This document shows positions 12,301-24,600 of a DNA stretch of 64,000 nucleotides, piece by piece (position 1 is the first letter of the stretch; each line of letters begins with the position of its first letter). The stretch lies in the NCBI GenBank assembly GCA_903813345.2, contig CAIIXF020000006.1:11166348-11230347 (forward strand). Reading direction: 5' to 3'. Source of the DNA: Owenia fusiformis. Its lineage: Eukaryota; Annelida; Polychaeta; Sabellida; Oweniidae. The notes under the pieces are model-generated. The model had not been told where the DNA came from. It saw only the letters and a list, made by a program, of their open reading frames with translations, and did not search any database. The translations under genes were made by a program, and so were the position numbers.

Positions 12301-14969
12301 TGATGAAGCCGATTACTTTCAGACTTTGCTTAACGTAAATAAAGACATCATTTTTGTTAAATAAAATTCAAATTCAATTGTCTACTTGATGAAGGTATTA
12401 AAATGAATTATATTCCCCCTCCCAAAATAGTTTTTTCTTTACAAATTATGCATATAAGAATTCAAACTTAAAGATGCTTTAATACATAATCCAATGGGTT
12501 AGTTAGGATTGCCAAACTTTTGGAGGGGGTGTTATTGTACAAATTGCACAAAAATTTGAGGAACCCTAATGAAGGGGGGGGGGGATTTGTGAATAACATA
12601 AAAATAGAACCCCCGGTCACCAAATCCTGGCTACGCCACTGGTCCTGCACCGAGCGCAATCTTTTGCCTGTACTATTACAACTTGGGAGAATTATCTACG
12701 ACCCTTACACTCGAGATATCTACTTCAATAGATTCCTTGGTATTTTAGCATTCTTTTAGTGTAGTTCTTTTCGTGTAGTTGACTGGAAGTACCAATAAAT
12801 GGAGGAATTTGACAGTTGAAATATTAAGTTAAATATTACACGCAAATATTGCGATCAAAAACTAAAATCTCTTCGTTCTGCTGATAATCCCAGACAATTG
12901 TGGATTCAACTACACGAAAAGAATGCTAAGTGTAATGGGCGTCGATAATTCTCCCAAGTTGTAATTGTGCAGGCAAAAGATTGGGCTCAGTCCAGGACTA
13001 TAGTCCTGGCACGGGATAAACAGAAACTTGTATCACTATGATATGCTTATATGCAGAGTCTCTCTATAGCCTATATTAGACTACTGTGTCTCTAGATCTC
13101 TCTCTATTGAGTCCTTATAGAGCCAGCATATCAAAACTAGGTGCTACGAGTTCCTGTGAGTAAGATCCACAGATGGCAGAATTTTTCTTAGGAAATACAT
13201 AAAGAAAAACTACAAAATGAGGAAGGCTTTTTGAAAAGGGTTCAAGGCTTGAGTTAACAATGAAAACATACCACAAAAGGATCGCAGCATTGTCAAATTT
13301 TCGAAGATTGTTGGAGAGTTTGAAATATTGATTGTTGTTCTTCTCATACGGCCAGTGTAACCCTCGAGATGTATCTCTGCGGGTGGAGGGAATTGCGTCT
13401 AATGCGTACCAACTTCGTTTGTGCAAATTTTCACCAGTTAGTTTTTGAATATAACATGTCGTTGTGATGTTTTTATCGTTGTTAACATATCCCTTACACT
13501 TTTCTTTATCTTGATGTGAAAATTTTGAACCACCATATTTGTTTACCGATTTGGACCAATCAGGATGGTATGTTATCTCAATACTAGTGGAACAAGTAAG
13601 TTTTTCAAACATTTTGCTGTTTATTCAGTATCACGAGGCTCAATTATGACCAAGAATAAAGTTAATTTGTTATAAAAAGACCGTAGAAAACCGGAAGTGA
13701 AATTATATCAATTTTTTTCAAAAGCCTACCTCACTTTGTATTTATTTAGGATGTATTTCCTAAGAAAAACTCTGCCATCTGTGGTAAGATCATACAGATC
13801 ATCATGTAAATTAGGAGATGGGTAAGATTTACTTAAGTCTCTAGTAGCTAGCCAAATTACTTGGCTAGAAGACATGGCACATGGACCAACATGCAACTGT
13901 AGTTTAAATGTTTGTCCTACAGAAAAGTAGATTTAATGTTATTTAAAAATCATACTGAGAATATTTCATCAATACTGTAAGAATTGAAAGATACACTGTC
14001 CTTTGTGAGATATTGTTAATGTCTAACATTATAGCTGGTTATAGATTAATAAGAAATTTGAACTAATACATTGATCACTTTGTGTGTGTTTTTGAGGTGA
14101 TAAGACCAAAACTCCCAATTCAAATTGTGAAGTGAAAAAATGGCAGCTTGTTTTTTGTTTTTTATAATGTAAATGAATAAGTGGGAAAAAATGGCAGCTT
14201 GTTGATTTCAAATTTTATGATCAAAACATGCCTGGTATCACAGGCTAGTATCGAAAGATTTGTCCGGTGTGACGGAGCATGCTATTTTTCATAAAAACAT
14301 TAAGAATACTTCACGATTTATTTTTTAACTCGATCATATGTTTCGTTATATCAAAGAAAATTACTTACTCCATGCAATGGATATATCATTTGCGGGTCCT
14401 TCACTTCTGTTTGAAGTCCCATAATGCTGGGAGTAAAAGCTATTGAAAACGGCGCCAGAGTATCTCTAAAATGTGTGGTTTTCTTAGCGTTTTTATGAAA
14501 AATAACATGCTTCGTCACAGTGGACAAATCTTTCGATACCAGTCTGCCTGTGGATATAAGGCAGAAGAAAAACACACAGGGATTTATGATTGGCATAAGG
14601 CTGCAATATAATGGAAGCCTTAGACTAAGGTAAAATGATTTGTGCCCAGGGCATCAAGCTGTTTAGCCTTTGTCCTGCACTGTTCAGACTTGTGCACCCC
14701 TCATAATTATTATAGTTTATGTAATTTACCTTTTAGAAGATTACATGCTTTGAATTATTTGTTTTTCAGTATTTACCCTCAGACAAAGATGCATGCAAGT
14801 AGTGCGTAAAACACATGACTTAGAAACTGCTGATCAACTTGATATTCCATTTACATTGAAATTTGACCTCATTGTCAAAAATAAGTTGAACTTCAATGTG
14901 TATGAACACTACTATACGCCTGTAAATGGAGAGGAGGATAATAACAACCATGCAATTGATGACAACTAA
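9306..14969 (+). CDS. VHL: von Hippel-Lindau (VHL) tumour suppressor, disrupted by a TE insertion
   Basis: VHL is the substrate receptor of the CUL2-RBX1-elongin BC ligase that recognises prolyl-hydroxylated HIF-alpha. Exon 1 (from ATG 9306) encodes the start of the beta domain: FVNRSPRYADVFWVNYGG, YATLPPGTEF and HPWVFRDA match human FCNRSPR, YPTLPPGT and HLWLFRDA. The beta domain resumes at about 10463-10552 (VFRPKAWQGEE then IVFIDLP; donor GTTTGT at 10553). The alpha domain is the last exon, 14770-14969 after TTTTTCAG: VFTLRQRCMQVVRK corresponds to human VYTLKERCLQVVRS, the elongin C-binding helix, and DQLDIP follows. Phase 1 agrees between 10552 and 14770. Between the two beta-domain parts lies a 915-bp inverted-repeat insertion (9548-10462) flanked by 10-bp direct repeats, so the exon 1/2 join is uncertain. 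The only in-phase splice found (donor after 9549, GTGCAT; acceptor after TCATCAG at 10488) would delete about six residues. Gene identity is strong; whether this allele works is unknown. Confidence 0.85.
9548..10462. mobile_element. Inverted-repeat transposon inserted in VHL beta-domain coding sequence
   Basis: The segment is flanked by identical 10-bp copies of ATGTACTTAT at 9538-9547 and 10463-10472, as expected for a target-site duplication. Its two ends are inverted copies over about 90 bp, and each end is itself a hairpin. Left: GCGCCTCTGGGCC ... GGCCCTAGAGGCGC. Right: TCCACGGCTCTAGTGAC ... GTCACTAGAGCCGTGGA. Inner shared blocks include ATTAAAA(A/T)CC. No transposase is visible. The TSD length and complex TIRs are MULE-like, but the superfamily is not certain. 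Confidence 0.7.
10553..14769. other. VHL last intron, filled with inverted repeats
   Basis: The intron runs from donor GTTTGT at 10553 to the acceptor TTTTTCAG ending at 14769. Directly after the donor, TATCC(T/C)GTGCCAGGACTATAGTCC-type sequence (about 10575-10597) recurs inverted at about 12985-13020. Inside are nested foldbacks with arms at 10965-11210/11610-11895, 12640-12770/12900-13010, 13160-13250/13690-13792 and 14235-14310/14480-14560. A sequence CTGGCTACGCCACTGG near 12630 belongs to a G-rich-ended repeat type. A related 11.0-kb arm fragment occurs at 52600-52730. No other gene is seen in the intron. Confidence 0.6.
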
Positions 14970-15187
14970 CATCCACAGGGCAATAGTGAATATGCATTTG
15001 AAAATGAGTCAAATGACCAACATGTATTGGCCAATAGTAGCCATGCTTTGAACAATAATCAACATGCACATCAACGCAATAACAACCATAGATTGGAAAA
15101 GATTGCCCTACAAATGCTAATAACAATGACAGTATGATTGATGTTATTAAAAGTGGAGAAGGAGTTGAACATAGTTATAGGGACTGA
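14970..15187 (+). pseudogene. Decayed Asn/His-rich continuation of the VHL C-terminus
   Basis: Immediately after the VHL stop TAA (14967-14969) the same frame stays open for 56 codons to a TGA near 15135. It encodes Asn/His/Gln-rich sequence (NSEYAFENESND, ALNNNQHAHQRNNNH) of the same style as the last residues before the stop (EEDNNNHAIDDN). A +1 shift near 15095-15105 would carry on as TNANNNDSMIDVIKSGEG to a TGA near 15185. This looks like a former low-complexity tail cut off by one stop and then frameshifted. A sequencing error or polymorphism is possible. Confidence 0.45.
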
Positions 15188-17595
15188 CGAGTTTCATAAT
15201 ATGCAGAATGATTACTTGGAAAATGAATGAGCTCATAGAACTATCAATAGATTACTCTCATATTAAAACAATGTAATAGTCACCTTTTGAAAATTACAAG
15301 AGCACTAATCTGAACTAGTCAGGAACCAATTTATTGAAAATATAGTGTTTTCAAAAAATAGTCTATGTGCCAAAGTCTATGAGCAATACAAATCACAGGC
15401 TGTTATGGTATTTGTAAATGCTTAATAGGACAAGAGTAAAAAGAGTGAACCATTTTAATGGATAAGTGATCTTAAATAGCATGAAGACTGCTACAACGTT
15501 TTACTTTCACCATACTTGATTCTGCTTTATTTCAATTTTATCTTTTTTGAAATTATTGTTACACATATATATCATGTGTTAGGAATATGAGTAATCACAA
15601 TTGGAAGTTACACACATGCTATAGAATATAGTTGGAACAACTGACTTGAAATAATGTAAGAGCTTTTGAGAGAAAAACATGATATTGTACATTGTGAGAA
15701 AAAAATTGTAAATTTTTAATACAGGGTGGGCCAAAAAATGTCCATATTTTTATTTTTGTAATATCTTTCCTGATATGTTTGGAATATCCATAGATTATAT
15801 ATCATAAGAAAGATAATTCACTTTCCAACAATATGATGTATGGTTAATAAAATATGAATGGATATTGGTGACTTCATGATAGTTTACATATCATGAGGTA
15901 GTAACAGTCGAAAACAAGATTTTGCTATATGTTTTGAGCTTATTGCATAATATCACACTTTTAGGCTTTTACAAATAAAGAAATGATAGATTGATTGATT
16001 GATAGATACATTGATTTTTGCTTCAAACAAGTTTTGCAAAGAAACTCAATTGAAATTTTCCCATAATCCATAATATGGAATAAATTTCTATTATTTCCTC
16101 TTCTGGTGTCTATAATTACATTGTCTGCCATTTAAAATGTCAGATAAGTTAAACAACATCATTTTTGCTGATTTCATGATAATTTTAGCCTTAAATAGGC
16201 ATTGTGTCCAAAATGTCTTGAAAATGAGTAAGTATTCAACTATTTGATACAGACTGCACTGCGTTATTTAGCTTATATTACCAATACCTATCAAAATGGT
16301 AAAATAACTCAATAATATTGTATTTGTAAATCAATTTTCTTTCATTTAATACATTAACCAACAATTTTTACCTTCTATAATTAGAATTAGAAAACTGACA
16401 TAGGGGCTATATCTCTCTGGTCAGTTCTTAGCATTCTGTATTCTGCAATTGGTAAATCAAGATTTTGACCCCTGTGGTAATTGAAGTGATATTTTAAGAT
16501 GAATACTCCTTTATATGAAATGAATTATATATCATTTTGTTGGGAATTGAATGTCTTTCCAATGATATATGGTTTATACATTTGTCTGTAATATCAACAA
16601 CGTTGTAGCATAAACAAAATATGGACGTTTTTTAGCCCACCCTGTATATTCCACAAACTTGCCTCTTATCTTTGTTGCTTAGTTGCCATTAAGTTTTATC
16701 AGATGAAGTGATTCTCCTTTTTAAATTTTGTTTAATATTTTACCTTCTGAAAGGATGGAAACAGGGTTGCGTATGATTTGAGATTTTCAACTTAGAGAGA
16801 CTTTCAGATTTTAAACAGGGTGCAGCACGAACATGTAAATGCATTTATATATTTTATTTGTGTTAATATTAGCGAAAATATAATGTACATGCAGAAATCC
16901 AATGGTGATTTAAGTTATGTTATTTCTTGTCCAAGGTCTGAAATTCCTCTATACTTTGCTGTCTACTGGGGCATGGGCCACAGGATTTACAACGTACATG
17001 TATCGTGCAACAACAAGAGGTTTAATTATCATTAAAAGAGATACGTTTGAATTTAAGATGTATACTTTATTTATTCAGCAAGTATTGTACAAAACGTGCA
17101 ACTTCAGAATTTAAATTCTTCGTTAATTGAAAGGCAAGTGGTGCATGGCTTATTGCACTGACGTTAACAAATGTTGAGAATCTATTTTGAATAGATTATC
17201 ACATAAACTGGCATTGGAAATGGATTTATAGTATATAATTACATGTTAATGTGCAATCGTCAATATTTTTTTGTTTTGTTTTGAGTATAAGTGGTCAATT
17301 CAAAGTTTTTTAATATAATGGTATTTGTGGAGCTGATGATGTCAGCTTATCAACTAGCTTATGTTTTTATGTACTGTAGAAGTACGTTCTAAATCGTCAT
17401 CAAAGGTGTCAGTCATATCATCAAATAGAATTAGCCACTTAAAATTGTTCTTTTGGAGAAATAATATCAATTAAATTCAAGACCAGAAATAATGATTTCA
17501 GCGGAATTGTCAATAGCAAAAATGCATATAATGCCAATTAAAGTATGTATTTTAATGCAATAATCCAAATTAGTTAATCTAGGTGGATGTGCATT
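15188..17595. other. Spacer between VHL and the orphan minus-strand gene
   Basis: AT-rich sequence that contains the TA-flanked TIR element at 15722-16644. The remaining parts hold only short frames with no resemblance to known proteins. It must include the 3' UTRs of two convergent genes (VHL on plus, the 17596-18757 gene on minus). Confidence 0.5.
15722..16644. mobile_element. TA-flanked TIR element, CAGGGTGGGCC ends
   Basis: A 923-bp element flanked by TA at 15720-15721 and 16645-16646. The left end is CAGGGTGGGCCAAAAAATG, and the right end in reverse complement is CAGGGTGGGCTAAAAAACG; both continue with TCCATATTTT. No transposase frame remains. It is related in design and end sequence to the elements at 5518, 22231 and 47236. 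Confidence 0.8.
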
Positions 17596-18757
17596 TCATA
17601 CTTCATCGCAGTCGTCATCACTTGAGTCCTGGAGAGCAGCTTTTATTCCTTGGGTCAGCAGTTTCCATTGGCGTTTCTGCTGCCATATCGGCGGAGTCTC
17701 AGCTTGCACCACCTTTAAATCTTCGATATTATTGTAAAATGACTTTAATCTCTCCTCGAATGGTCGCCTGCGTTTGCGTTTCTTTGGTGATTTCATTGCC
17801 ATAACTTCCATCATTACAGCCTCGTTTCCGAAACCAGCAGACGTATAATTTGTGGGTGGCGGAATATCACCAACGTCAGCAAGTTCAATGATAGGAGGAA
17901 GATGATCATTTTGGTTGGATTTTATATTATTCTGTCTTGAACTACTGTGCTCGGTTTTATTATCATCTATTGAAAGTTTGGCAAGGCCATCTGACGCTGG
18001 TTCCATCCAGCCGACCCGTGTTCTTCCAGGCGCCGTTCCGATATCCCTTTTATTTATATGTTCATTTTCAGCCTCTTCTGAAGGTTTCTCGCTTCTGTTA
18101 TGATTAGCAGGTGCTGTAGATAAAAACCTTCTATCGTTTCTGAGCATTATTTCTGGAAGATCTTTATTATGGCCTCGATTGTCTTCGAGTTTGTCTTGAT
18201 TTGTAGCGCCTCTATTACCAGATGGAGTGGGCTGTTGGGGAAGCCGTGTCGGATGGGGTGTAGCCGGTGTCTTTAAATCACGTCGTTTATTTCTACTTTT
18301 CTTCCCAAAGTACCTGAAAATATAACATGATCAAAGATAAGTCCATTTCGACCAACAAATTCAAAATACATTTTCTTGCCAAAAATATGTTATTTTCAAT
18401 TGTCAATGTAGTGGATGAATAGGATGCAGGAATAAGTTCTAGTTTATACGTAATTCTAGATGCAATTGGTAAACTTGCTCGTCCAAGAAGTTCTCATTAT
18501 TATCAACGAATGGGTTCAACTTACTTAACATGCTCCATGGTCAAATCTGATTCACACTTCCTGATCTGCTTTAGGAAATCATACTGATCGTATTTGTCTT
18601 TGTCAATGAGGGATATGTTGTGTGTTTGCTCTCTATTGAAGCCTTCCAGTCTCCTCCTCAGATACAACTCTTGGATGTTGTTCTTGTTGTTTACTCTCTG
18701 TAGGTTCCGCATAGCTTGAGCATGACCGCCGTCAGCGGGTACCCCTTGTGAAGACAT
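17596..18757 (-). CDS. Unrecognised basic, probably nuclear protein (two exons)
   Basis: Exons 18757-18525 and 18313-17596 join in phase 2 through a GTAAGT donor and a TATATTTTCAG acceptor, giving about 316 residues. I do not recognise the family. The N-terminal ~80 residues are charged and helical-looking (NNIQELYLRRRLEGFNREQ, then DKYDQYDFLKQIRKCESD). The middle is low-complexity and polar with TPATPHPTRLPQQPTPSG. Near the C-terminus SPKKRKRRRPFEERLKSF looks like a nuclear localisation signal plus helix, and the protein ends in an acidic SSDDDCDEV. The N-terminal helix and the NREQ motif weakly recall CCDC190-type coiled-coil proteins, but this is a guess. The start is the first ATG in the first exon; a TTG-containing stretch extends upstream without a stop, so another 5' exon is possible. 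Confidence 0.7.
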
Positions 18758-20876
18758 CGGACTCAACTTTTCACTATCTGTGCTTGTGTTTTAATTGAAT
18801 GATTACTCCTATTTGAATTATGTTTATTTTTATTCTAGACCTTGGATTTAATAGCCTGTCAGTAGACTCATTTTTGAAGTTTACTTGTTTTTTACTTGAA
18901 ATATAAAATTTATATGTTTCTCAAGTTGTCAACATCAAAATCCCCAAAAGTCATGTGATACTATATATCCGTTTTGTATTTTATATCGATACTCCATTTA
19001 TTATTTAGTCTTGGAAGAACTAGTTTAATTGTTCTCTCAGTTTTTATAATACATTGGTTCTGTTTTAACATGTATGACTATGAATAATTTACATCCATCA
19101 AATATGTCCTTCATGTCATCCCAAGTCTTTCTCAATGTTATATTCCATTAAAGCTTAATCATTTCAATCCGTATGAATTATGTCGATAACCTTTACACCG
19201 TCCATTAATCTTGCCTCTTTGATTATGGCATTTATTTTGATATGTAACCTCGACTGTTGGTCATTTCTTTATTATGCTCCTTTGGAAACCGTGGATTAAC
19301 CAACATCGGTCTTAATCTCCGCGCTAAGCTCATTGAGATGTCATTGTCTGGAACAATAGGGGCAGCACTTAAGTACTAATATTAATACAATTGGACCCCT
19401 TCGTGGAGTATTTAGGTGTACCTGGGCTTTAGACGATAATCTCCATTTATACATGTTATATTGTTATTTATAGATATGTTATTCACTATTTTGTTCAAAT
19501 TTTTTTTTGTTCTGATAGCATGTTGTGGGGGTAGTTGTTAATGCATTTAATCGTTCAAGTTGATTTGTAAGATTATTATCAATGATAACTTGTCCAGTTA
19601 TTTTTCCAAGATGACATTTGACCTCCTCAACTGTCCTCTTGTAAAGAAAACATTGGTGTCGGAAGGGGGAAGGTGTTGGGGGCGACCGCCCCCCCCCCCC
19701 ATTTTCCCAGGTCTTTTTAGATTTGAAACCGAGCCTAGAATTGAAAGCTCTGGAGCTAATAAAAGTCAAAGTGTAATAATGACAGAAATTATACTATGTT
19801 ATAATCTTGTCTTTATCAAGAGTTTTCTAAATAAAAATTTCTTATTTTTATTATTGGGAATATTGTGCTGAGATATGTTCAGAATGCACCAGAGAGATTC
19901 TTTTGAAAATTTTCTGGGGGCATGCCCCCGATCCACGCTTCACGCACGACCTACCCAAAACTCGCCCCCTCCCTTGGCAAATCCTTCTGACGCCCCTGAG
20001 AAAATCAATATAGTTTTTCATTTCTGATCTCATTTGAGTAAAAGTACTTAAAAACGTCTAAATTATGGATGGAACCGGAGCGTAACATTTGCCAGAATTA
20101 TCCAGATTTTCGCACAATTTAGTTTTGAACTTTAAACTGTTTGATCTTGTACAAAATGAACAACCCCATTCAATGACAAATGAATCACTCTTCTGTGGGA
20201 ATTATGAAGTTATAAAGGATCGTTTTTCTATTATAACTTTTAAGACATTAACACGAAAGCTTATAAAAAATATCCGAGATGACCAAAATAATGAGAACTA
20301 TTTATATTTAATTTAGATAAAGGAGAATGGCAAATAACAATGTAAATATGAAAATGATAATTTATGATCTTATATTGTATGTTTATATAGCCTTACAGTC
20401 TTTACACGTTCATTGACAACTTTGAATCTTTAAAATAAGTGATTTGAAGGACCACATTTCAACGTTTTACGGAAAAATAAAAACATTTGTACCTGCCCTG
20501 ATATTTTGGTTTGTTTTGTAGTCTGGCTATCATACTTTTGGCCTCTTTTATTTTAATGTTTTTGTCATTTTATTCATCCAAAATAAACATGGCCGAAACT
20601 TCCTAAATTACAAAAGTCCACAAGTACCCCCGGCAAGTACCTATCTTTTATGTACAAAAATTAGAACGGACACATAACGGTCCTTTGTTTGTTTATTTTT
20701 TAGATTCATTATTCTCAAGGAAATTGTACTGGAAGAGACTGTTACACCAAAATCCAAAATGTGCATGATAATAATTGAAAACAGTAGATGATTATACATT
20801 TCATCCTTTTGCAAAGGACTTCATTTATGCTTTATTATAAATTGGGCTTTTTAAAGAGATGGGTTGAGAATAACTT
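18758..20876. other. Spacer with one G/C-rich-ended repeat
   Basis: No gene recognised. Between about 19655 and 20000 lies a repeat with G-rich/C-rich blocks at both sides (GGGGGCGACCG followed by a C run near 19690; GGGGGCATGCCCCCG near 19917) that ends in CTTCTGACGCCCCTGAG. Similar CTGACGCCCC or GGCGTAGCC ends occur elsewhere in the window (12630, 50400). The rest is AT-rich. Confidence 0.45.
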
Positions 20877-21509
20877 TCAAAAGAATTGCCACTGAATCAA
20901 GGAGATAAACGTCCTTGTCACAAGTTTGCAATATTTGTGCCGCTGCGACCATGGTCTGCAGACAACCGATTCTGGTTGATGTTGTCGAATATGGAATATG
21001 GCACGACGTTCTTCTGCAATGAAATTAAGCTCATCAGATAAACAATTCAAGTGTACATGCTGAGTAATCAGAACTCCGCTGTGAGCTAAGGTTGAACTAT
21101 TTGCATTACTTTGGGATCGATAAAGTGTATGGTTAGTGATGATGCAGTGAACGAAACGGTCATGTCATATTCTCTTACTATTGATTAACATTAACGTTTG
21201 TTTACCAGCTAAAATGTAATGGAGTTTTGATTTATGGATATTGTTAGTGAAAAGACAAGGGTTCGTCTAGTAGTGCTCCCATCCTATACTTTGATATCAG
21301 CAAAGAGCATCACTCCACCCCCCCTCGCAATACAATTCTGATGTTTCATTCTTTTTCATATAATTTATGTTGATTACATCAGCATAACTAACATGACTAA
21401 CAGTAATACCTGGCAGATAGGTGTCGCTACTAGTCGCACGAGGAGAGGCTGAGAGAGGTAGTAAGCACAAAGATACAGAGACGATGATCGCCTTAACAAC
21501 AAGCGCCAT
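20877..21509 (-). CDS. Candidate small secreted peptide with one Cys loop
   Basis: A two-exon model, 21509-21410 and 21013-20877, with phase 1 on both sides (donor CCAG|GTATTA, acceptor TTCATTGCAG with a plausible CTGAT branch site), gives 78 residues. The first 25 residues are a textbook signal peptide (MALVVKAIIVSVSLCLLPLS then ASPRA). The second exon gives EERRAIFHIRQHQPES, then VVCRPWSQRHKYCKL with two cysteines nine residues apart, and stops 16 residues later. Precursors with a single C-x(9)-C loop are typical of peptide hormones or neuropeptides, but I match no named family, and no dibasic cleavage site directly precedes the loop. The ATG lies 136 bp from the start of the divergent membrane-protein gene. 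The model rests on the signal peptide and phase agreement only; it could be a chance join. Confidence 0.4.
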
Positions 21510-21645
21510 ATTACCAACCTACAAAGGATTATTCTACAATCATGGAGTGTGACTTTAAATACACGTCATGATCATTTTATGATGGATATATTTCTAATCA
21601 AATTATAAATGTAATGTGTGATGGATTTTTTATAAAGATTCCTAT
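21510..21645. promoter_or_regulatory. Short divergent intergenic region
   Basis: There are 136 bp between the start codons of two head-to-head genes, both beginning with signal-peptide exons. If both models are right this must contain both 5' UTRs and a bidirectional promoter. The sequence is AT-rich with no CpG-rich core; TTTATAAAG-like sequence at 21629-21638 sits just upstream of the plus-strand start. Inferred from position only. Confidence 0.3.
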
Positions 21646-24600
21646 ATGGAAAGAACTAAAGATTGGCTATTATTAATCCCCATTGTTCTTGAAATGGGAA
21701 CAACAGGTAAGATCTTTTATTATACGCAGCCATATGACATTGTTTATATTAAATTCCGCAAAAATATGAATATCGTAGCTTGGCAAATGAGTCAAAAGAT
21801 CATATTGTAATTTTGTTTATATTTGTTTTTAAGAAATATGAGAGCTAACCATAACTAATGTATACGTATATGTATCATTTACACGCGTTTGATTGCTTGA
21901 CCATGTAACATAAATAAAATGAATAAAGACGTTGCCATAGCTACGGTGATGCTGAATCTGAGGATGGAGCAACTATTTTCTACTTGAAATAAATCAGGGT
22001 TGAATTTCCGCCCATTATGGTTTCAATTACGGAAAGGGGACTTTTTAGTAAATCAAGTTAAGCATGTTAATAGTCCCGGGGTTAGTAGTGGTCATTTACG
22101 GTCATCTTCTTCCCTTTTCAAAAAACTCACAAAGGAATACAGAGTCATTCTTTATTGGAAGTGTTTATAATGGAAAATAATAGAATATGAATATAAAATA
22201 GTTGTATGACATCGTCACGAAACGTGTATACAGGGTGTCCCAAAAGTAACAGGACTGGTGCTGGCATTTTGTCAATTCTGCACCTAGTGTCTTCAAATTT
22301 TCACAAATTGTACTATTGCAACTAAAGTTTCAGAAAAAATGATATAATGCAGGTAGAGTTATGGTTACTATAGTAACATGACATCACAATACCCGGGGCA
22401 ACTTTTCATGAAAATGCGATATCTAGCATTTTTGTAATACTGAAGAAAGTATCTAATTCACCTGTAACAATACAACATTTCTTGTTTGTTTTATTAATTT
22501 CTTCGTTAATTTCTTCTGGAATATCACCCTGTATAACAGTCTGCACAATTCAAGGTTGAGCTTTTGAAAAGACCCAATTTGAAGCCAGTCATCCACATTG
22601 ATAACGCGCCTGCCCGCAAGTCAGCATCAAAGACCACTGCAGCTATAGAGGAGCTACATGTAGGTCTAGAGGTTTAAGACTATACACCATACTCTTCTGA
22701 TCATGCAATAATCTCATTTTTACTTATATGGATTATAGAATGTTAATCAGCGCGGTAAGACCTTTAAAGATGAGAATGATCTTCTCCAAGCTGTCAAAAG
22801 ACCTTGTGTGACATGTCCTCGAATGGGTTCACTTATGTGTTTGAGTCATGGATACTGAGTGCTACTCTTGTACTGACCAAAGAGGAGCCTATACTTTTCA
22901 AAGTAGAAGATGTATAAGAATATATAATGATGTAAAGCAAATGTAATTCCCACCAGTTGTTGCATTTCAACTTTGATATGGGATGTAAAAAACTTTAAAA
23001 GTCTCTGTAACTTTCTGCGTGGAATGTTACCCCAGGTATTGTGATGTCATGTTACCATAGCAACCATAACTCTACCCGAGTTTCATAATTTTTGTTGAAA
23101 CTTTGCAATCTTAGTTACAATACATGAAAATACATTATGTCAAATTTTGAAGACAATTGGTGCATATTTAACAAAATACCAGCCCCAGTCCTGTTACTTT
23201 TGGAACACCCTGTACACTGGTGGTACGTCAAAAATCATGTCTTGAGCAAATCTGTGGGGAAACCCAGAGAAATACTAAGAATGAATACTGAGACTTCCAC
23301 TCCTTTATAAAAATGGCATTGTCCAGTTCTTTTTGAAACCATTATAAAAAATGAAAAGAAAATGAATAAAATATAATATAAAATTCACATATAGCTATAA
23401 GGTGTGTCCGATTCCAGCCAATCCGAACACAGTATTTCATATAACTGTACACGGTTTATAACCAACAAACCACCAAAGTTTACTTGTTGAATGGTTGTCA
23501 AGGTGACAACTTGACTCTTCAAATTGAAATTCATACATGATTGCCCCTTATCTTTCATAGATTTTTGGACGAAGCAAAACTGTCTTACTACGCACTAGGC
23601 TTTATCCGTCAAGGATTATTGTTGTATTTCATGGATACTGTATGTAGGGGAAAATGGTTAATTTTATTGATCGTTTTATATAAAACTCGTGCAATTCAAA
23701 CATGATGGAAAGTTTTATACCATGATCATTATACCTCCCGGTGAATATTCGCCAGGGAATATACTTGATATCTCAAACATCGCATTCACCTGGTCGTTTC
23801 CATATTGAAGTCGTATGCTCTGGGGGTTTCGTTTATGTATACGAAATTATCTAATCATGTTCAGCTATTCCTATATTCTGAAAATGACAATAAGTTCTTT
23901 AATGCATACCAATAGAGAAAATCTTTGAGTCTAACAATACGCCTTTTAGAGGCTCCACTTTTTATGATTTGTTACAAAATGACTCCGAGGGGAGCAAGCC
24001 CAACTCGACTAATGCACCGGCTCGAACATCATCATATTATAACGAATACAATGTTTTGTGTGGCCATCAAGTTCGTACACCAATAGCGATAGGCCTATAT
24101 TGATATTTCATCCCATGGGATACATTTTCACAATTTTACATCTCTCTAAAACTATCAAACGGTTCACATGGAAACACAATTGCCATTTATTAATTAATTC
24201 ATTGATTAATAAATTTTCTCTACTAGGGGATCATACGCAGGTGATAGAGTCTCTTGTTTGAAAATGAGATAAAAGATAGTTGATTGATCACACATGAATG
24301 ATAATGATAGAGTTGGTAGCTTTACAATTAAAGTATATTCAAATGTGCTTGATTAGAGGATTGATATAAACGATAGAGTATAAATATCAGTTTGGTCGGT
24401 TTCTGGATACACAGAGGTCTGATTGTGCTACTAATGAAAACCAATTAAACCCCTCTTAGATAGGTAGCTACAAAATAGAATGAACTGTATTTCATTTCAA
24501 GGAAAGACAGCTGTAACAAAGAAGAGTACATTCATTTTCTATCGATTTTAAAGAATGGACTATCAAAAACCAGAGCGGTACAAAATACGATTGACAGTTT

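Noticed and set aside
13115-13612. 165-codon minus-strand open frame
   Set aside because: It overlaps one arm of a foldback repeat in the VHL intron, shows no domain and has no supporting splice structure.
14893-15126. Minus-strand frame rich in His, Tyr and Cys
   Set aside because: It is the antisense of the Asn/His-rich VHL tail and reflects that composition.
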